Assembly (NCBI RefSeq): GCF_041734735.1
Contig: NC_134898.1
Span: forward strand, 39,059,613 to 39,123,612
Source of the DNA: Babylonia areolata
Taxonomy: Eukaryota > Mollusca > Gastropoda > Neogastropoda > Buccinidae
Length of the DNA stretch: 64,000 bases
Direction of reading: 5' to 3'
Shown: piece by piece, positions 22,425 through 64,000 of the stretch
Numbering within the stretch: the stretch's first letter is position 1
Layout: each line of letters opens with the position of its first letter
Program-made: the position numbers and the translations under genes
Notes under the pieces: generated by a model
What the model was told of the DNA's origin: nothing
Seen by the model: the letters and a program-made list of their open reading frames with translations, nothing else
Databases searched by the model: none

Positions 22425-23905
22425 CTCTCTGTGTATGTTTTTGCGTATGTGAAATCCCGCCGGCTGACACTTGTGTTTCTAAGCCGCGCACAAGGGATAT
22501 ATGTCAATGCGCGCACACACGTGTGTGTGTGAATGTGCGTGTGTGTGCGCGCGCGTGCGTGCGTGTTTAGGGTGGGTCTGGGTACAAACGTTTTTCAGTT
22601 GAGGGTTGGGCCTTGTAGTCTGCAAATTGTTGAATGTGCGTGCTTGCTTGCTTGCTTGTGTGGGTGTGTGACTGTGTATGTTTTCTCACTTTTTTGCCTT
22701 TTATATATCATTCATATAAGTATATTGTATCTGTAAATTTATTTGATTTTTCTTTGTCCATTGATTTTACTCCATTCTGTGTTTGCTTTACAAACACCTG
22801 CGTAAAGCTTTCAAGGTGTGATTGGCGGGTTTGGTTTTATGCTAAAGTCAAGGATCTGCTCCTCTTTTTTTCACAGCAGATGTGATGTAGTTAATGTGGA
22901 CCAACGGCATGCTTTGACACTGAATCTGAATCTGAATTGTCTGGTTCAAGACTGCTGCTCTAACTTTTGGTATCATACACATACAAAAGCACACACACTA
23001 TCACACACGCATACACTCACACACATGCATCAACACACACACACAAGGTACACACACACTTTCACAATAATCATTCACAAACACACAGAAAGACGTTACG
23101 AGGTAAGTCTTTATTGCGCTGACGAAGACAGGGAAAGACGTAAGCACAACTCTGATTACGTCATCACTTATCTGGAATGCACTGCACATTCCAGGAAACA
23201 GGAAATGGGTAGACAGCGACTCTGCAAAATCCCCACTTGAACGTTGCTGTACACGTGGAGGAAGAAGCCACGCTCACCACCCCCTCAAAACATTTTTCTT
23301 GTTTCATTTTTTTAATTTACAAGAATGTCGTTTACGTTAAGTGATTTAAGAAGATAAAAAAAAAAGCTGCATTACTGTTTTTTGGGATCAGTCGTTTCCA
23401 CTGAAGTGTTTCCCGTACACTATGTGCTGAGACATTGACATGGGAACTTTAGGTAGACGCACGTAGAATGAACAGAAATACATTTTGAAATTTAAAACAG
23501 CGTGACTTCTGACTGCTGTAAAGAATGCTTTTTTGTAGGTCTTTCGAAGCAGGATTAGTGAACGGCAAAGCAAAACAAATTTTAAAGCCAGCGTGGAATG
23601 CTTATTGGTATGAATTATTGATTACATGCGATATATCATATACGATTATTAATGCTTAATCATTTAGTATGGATTACAGGTTATTACATGCAGAGTTCGA
23701 GCACGTGTGCACACGCTACACATACACGTGGACACAGGAATGACTAACACAGAAGTGAAAAGGTGCTCAACAAGAAAAACTGAGGAAGAGTTCTTAACTG
23801 GCATTGTATACCGTAGGATGTGTTTGAGGATGTGGCATTATGGTCAAAGACAACCAGTATGTAGAGTGGTCCTCGTCAGTTGCATGTATCTGGCGTGCAG
23901 GCGGG

Positions 23906-24018
23906 TTAAGACGCAGTGTACTTGCACACGAATCTTTTCTTCAGGTGACAAGAGATGCTTCTCCACTTGTCGTTCGTTCATTTGAACATGGCGCTCTTCT
24001 TGTCACCCTACTGTCCGC
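23906..24018 (-). pseudogene. Relic or repurposed terminal CTLD exon of minus gene
   Basis: The reverse complement aligns without gaps to the plus gene's last exon 18047-18159: same acceptor (gttgacag), same 113-base length, same end (RFVCKYT-S then TAA at 23906-23908). Two in-frame stops are present, TAG at 24008-24010 and TGA at 23978-23980. The CTLD core cysteine of DELC is lost (KKSA). Homology continues for about 100 bases past the stop. CTLD exons 1 and 2 are not found between here and unit C. Spliced in phase 1 from 25292, the frame would end three codons into this exon, so it may serve only as a stop-bearing last exon. Confidence 0.75.
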
Positions 24019-24334
24019 CTGTCAACAAAACAGACACACCACAATGGTGCAGAATATCAATATAATATAATGGCAGTCTTAGCGTATGTGGGTTTGTCCG
24101 CACACAGTGACACTTCCTTGAGAACTGAAATTGAAACTGAAACTGATAGACAGAAAAAAAGTAAAGATAGATAGATAGATAGATAGATATTAAAAAAAAC
24201 CTCTGCACACGCACTATCCACGCATAAAATTATTTCATTTCTGCTGATTTTTCTTCTTCAAATTTTTGCGCTGATGTGCTTCTTAAAGAGGCTGTAACAT
24301 AAGTGATACAAGATCTTATTTCAATCTCATAGAA

Positions 24335-25113
24335 ACCTCCACTTCATTAATCATGTTTCATTGAATGATTACATTTTCCAATAAGGAACAACATTAAGGT
24401 AAGAGGGTACACAAGAAAATCATAGTATGATTGATAAATAAAACACTTATACATTTGAACATATGGATGTATGATAGTGTACAGCTTCAACTTACCCTAC
24501 CTACCTCACCCACCAGCTGGGATTTACCCCAGGATCGTTCTGGGCTTGTAAAAATTGCCCCCCCCCGCCCCCCCCCCACGCCCCTCAATTGGAAACTACC
24601 CCTTTTCTATGAGTTTAATTAATCAAGCTATTGAAGAAAAAAAACCCCAAAACAACAAACAAACAAAACAAAACAAAACGAACAAACAAAAAAAAAAACA
24701 AAAAAACCAACAACAAACAAACAAACAAAAAACAAAAAAAAAAAAAAACAAACGAAGGGAGGACGTTATGGACCAGCCTTTATTGAACCCCTCTCTCTAC
24801 CTTCCACTACAAATATACAGAAGCAAAGGCGGGGTAGCCCTGTATTGAAGCTGCTGACTACTGATATATGGCAAAAGTAAGGGAACGGAATGGAATGAAC
24901 GAATCAATCAATGAATGGACCAATGAATGAATAAGTTTGCCTAGTGTATCAGAAGCAATGGAAAGGGGAATCTCGAGGTCATACTTATATTCCCCAAGCT
25001 CTGTTCCCCCAAATTTACATTTTCTGGGTCTTTGTTCGACCATGTCTATTTTTTCAGCTCTCTCTCTCTCTCTCCCCTCCCTACCCCCACCACCTCCGCC
25101 CCCCCGCCAAGAA

Positions 25114-25151
<38 letters not shown>

Positions 25152-25234
25152 ATGTATGTATATATATATACATATCTCGTGTATCTTTCTATCTATCGAA
25201 ATATATACATCTATATAGACAGACAGACAGACAG

Positions 25235-25284
<50 letters not shown>

Positions 25285-25291
25285 AGCTGAC
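24335..25291 (-). other. Intron after unit C, homologous to the inter-unit spacers
   Basis: It contains the same landmarks as the A-B spacer 48830-50141: CTTCATTAATC near 24336, GGATCGTTCTGGGC near 24532, GCAAAGGCGGGGTAG near 24825 and CATTTTCTGGTCTTTG-like near 25020. The homology stops about 50 bases short of where a CCP exon would start, marking the break of the array. Confidence 0.75.
25083..25280. repeat. Compound (TA)n, (CAGA)n and (GA)n tract
   Basis: TA, TG, CAGA and GA runs in series, ending at the donor side of the unit C EGF exon. Confidence 0.85.
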
Positions 25292-63650
<38,359 letters not shown>

Positions 63651-64000
63651 CTGTGGCACACGGGAATCGAGTAAACATGCGAGAGAAAAAAAAAATCGAT
63701 CGGTCTATTCAACATTGTCCATTTTTGGCCCGAAGTATTCAATTAAGAACACACTTGTACACACATCTGTACACTCAAACACTTTTTGCACTATTTCCAA
63801 ATTATTAGATTGCGAAACCCAGACACACACGGTCAAAACCTGCTTCAACCATACTGTTCTGATCCAGCTTACGCAAGAACACCTACGTCAAGTTTGCCAC
63901 CCACTCTCTTTGCTCTTCCCCCCCCCCCGTCCCCCCGCCCTCACCCCTTCCCCCGCCCCCTATTTCTTCCACCCCTCTCTTGCTGATAACGTATAGTCAT
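63651..64000. other. Intron at right edge
   Basis: No exon or element was recognised; a C-rich stretch lies at 63918-63960. Confidence 0.5.

Larger units (their letters stand above)
18160..23905. other. Convergent intergenic region between the two genes
   Basis: It holds the plus gene's 3' UTR (about 18160 to 18480 or 18830), a (TG)n/(TC)n tract, the 70-bp minisatellite, about 2.5 kb with no recognised feature (21320-23600) and the downstream flank of the minus relic. Short frames in it show no known domain. Confidence 0.6.

Overview
The window looks like intron-rich metazoan DNA, most likely from a mollusc and probably a caenogastropod snail. The reasons are small symmetric-phase exons for secreted cysteine-rich domains (ShKT, EGF, C-type lectin, CCP/sushi), long introns full of (TG)n, (GA)n and (AT)n microsatellites, tRNA-headed SINEs of a kind I associate with snails, and several non-LTR retrotransposon fragments. 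The taxon is inferred from style, not proven.

Two related genes converge tail to tail. The plus-strand gene enters from the left edge and ends in the window. Its exons encode ShKT (789-917), ShKT (1928-2047), ShKT (3382-3495), ShKT (4076-4189), EGF (5996-6121) and a C-terminal C-type lectin-like domain in three exons (13985-14147, 16520-16623, 18047-18159, stop TAA). The minus-strand gene enters from the right edge. After one degenerate ShKT exon (63650-63516) it runs through three tandem copies of an 11-exon cassette: CCP, CTLD (three exons), ShKT, EGF, ShKT, ShKT, ShKT, ShKT, EGF. Unit A is 62151-50142, unit B 48780-38387 and unit C 37865-25292. Every domain boundary is phase 1, so the three units can be spliced as one open frame of about 1,450 residues within the window. 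No start, stop or polyadenylation signal is apparent between units, and the B-C spacer is only 521 bp. Downstream of unit C lies a stop-containing relic of the plus gene's terminal CTLD exon (24018-23906).

Units B and C are closest, A is more distant, and the plus copy is an older inverted relative. The plus copy's ShKT3 and EGF2 exons are nevertheless base-for-base identical to unit C, while the ShKT4 exon between them is only about half identical in protein. This suggests local gene conversion and/or exon-specific diversification. Two CTLD splice sites sit inside minisatellites that copy the splice signal itself.

The rest is introns and a 5.7-kb convergent intergenic region holding a 70-bp minisatellite. 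Mobile elements include SINEs, LINE fragments, two non-autonomous DNA transposons with clear target duplications (4788-5279 and 60398-60660), and a probable solo LTR (30738-32496). No bacterial-type genes, CRISPR arrays or free-standing RNA genes were seen. The genes' physiological role cannot be read from sequence; secreted or matrix adhesion, or immune recognition, fits the domains.
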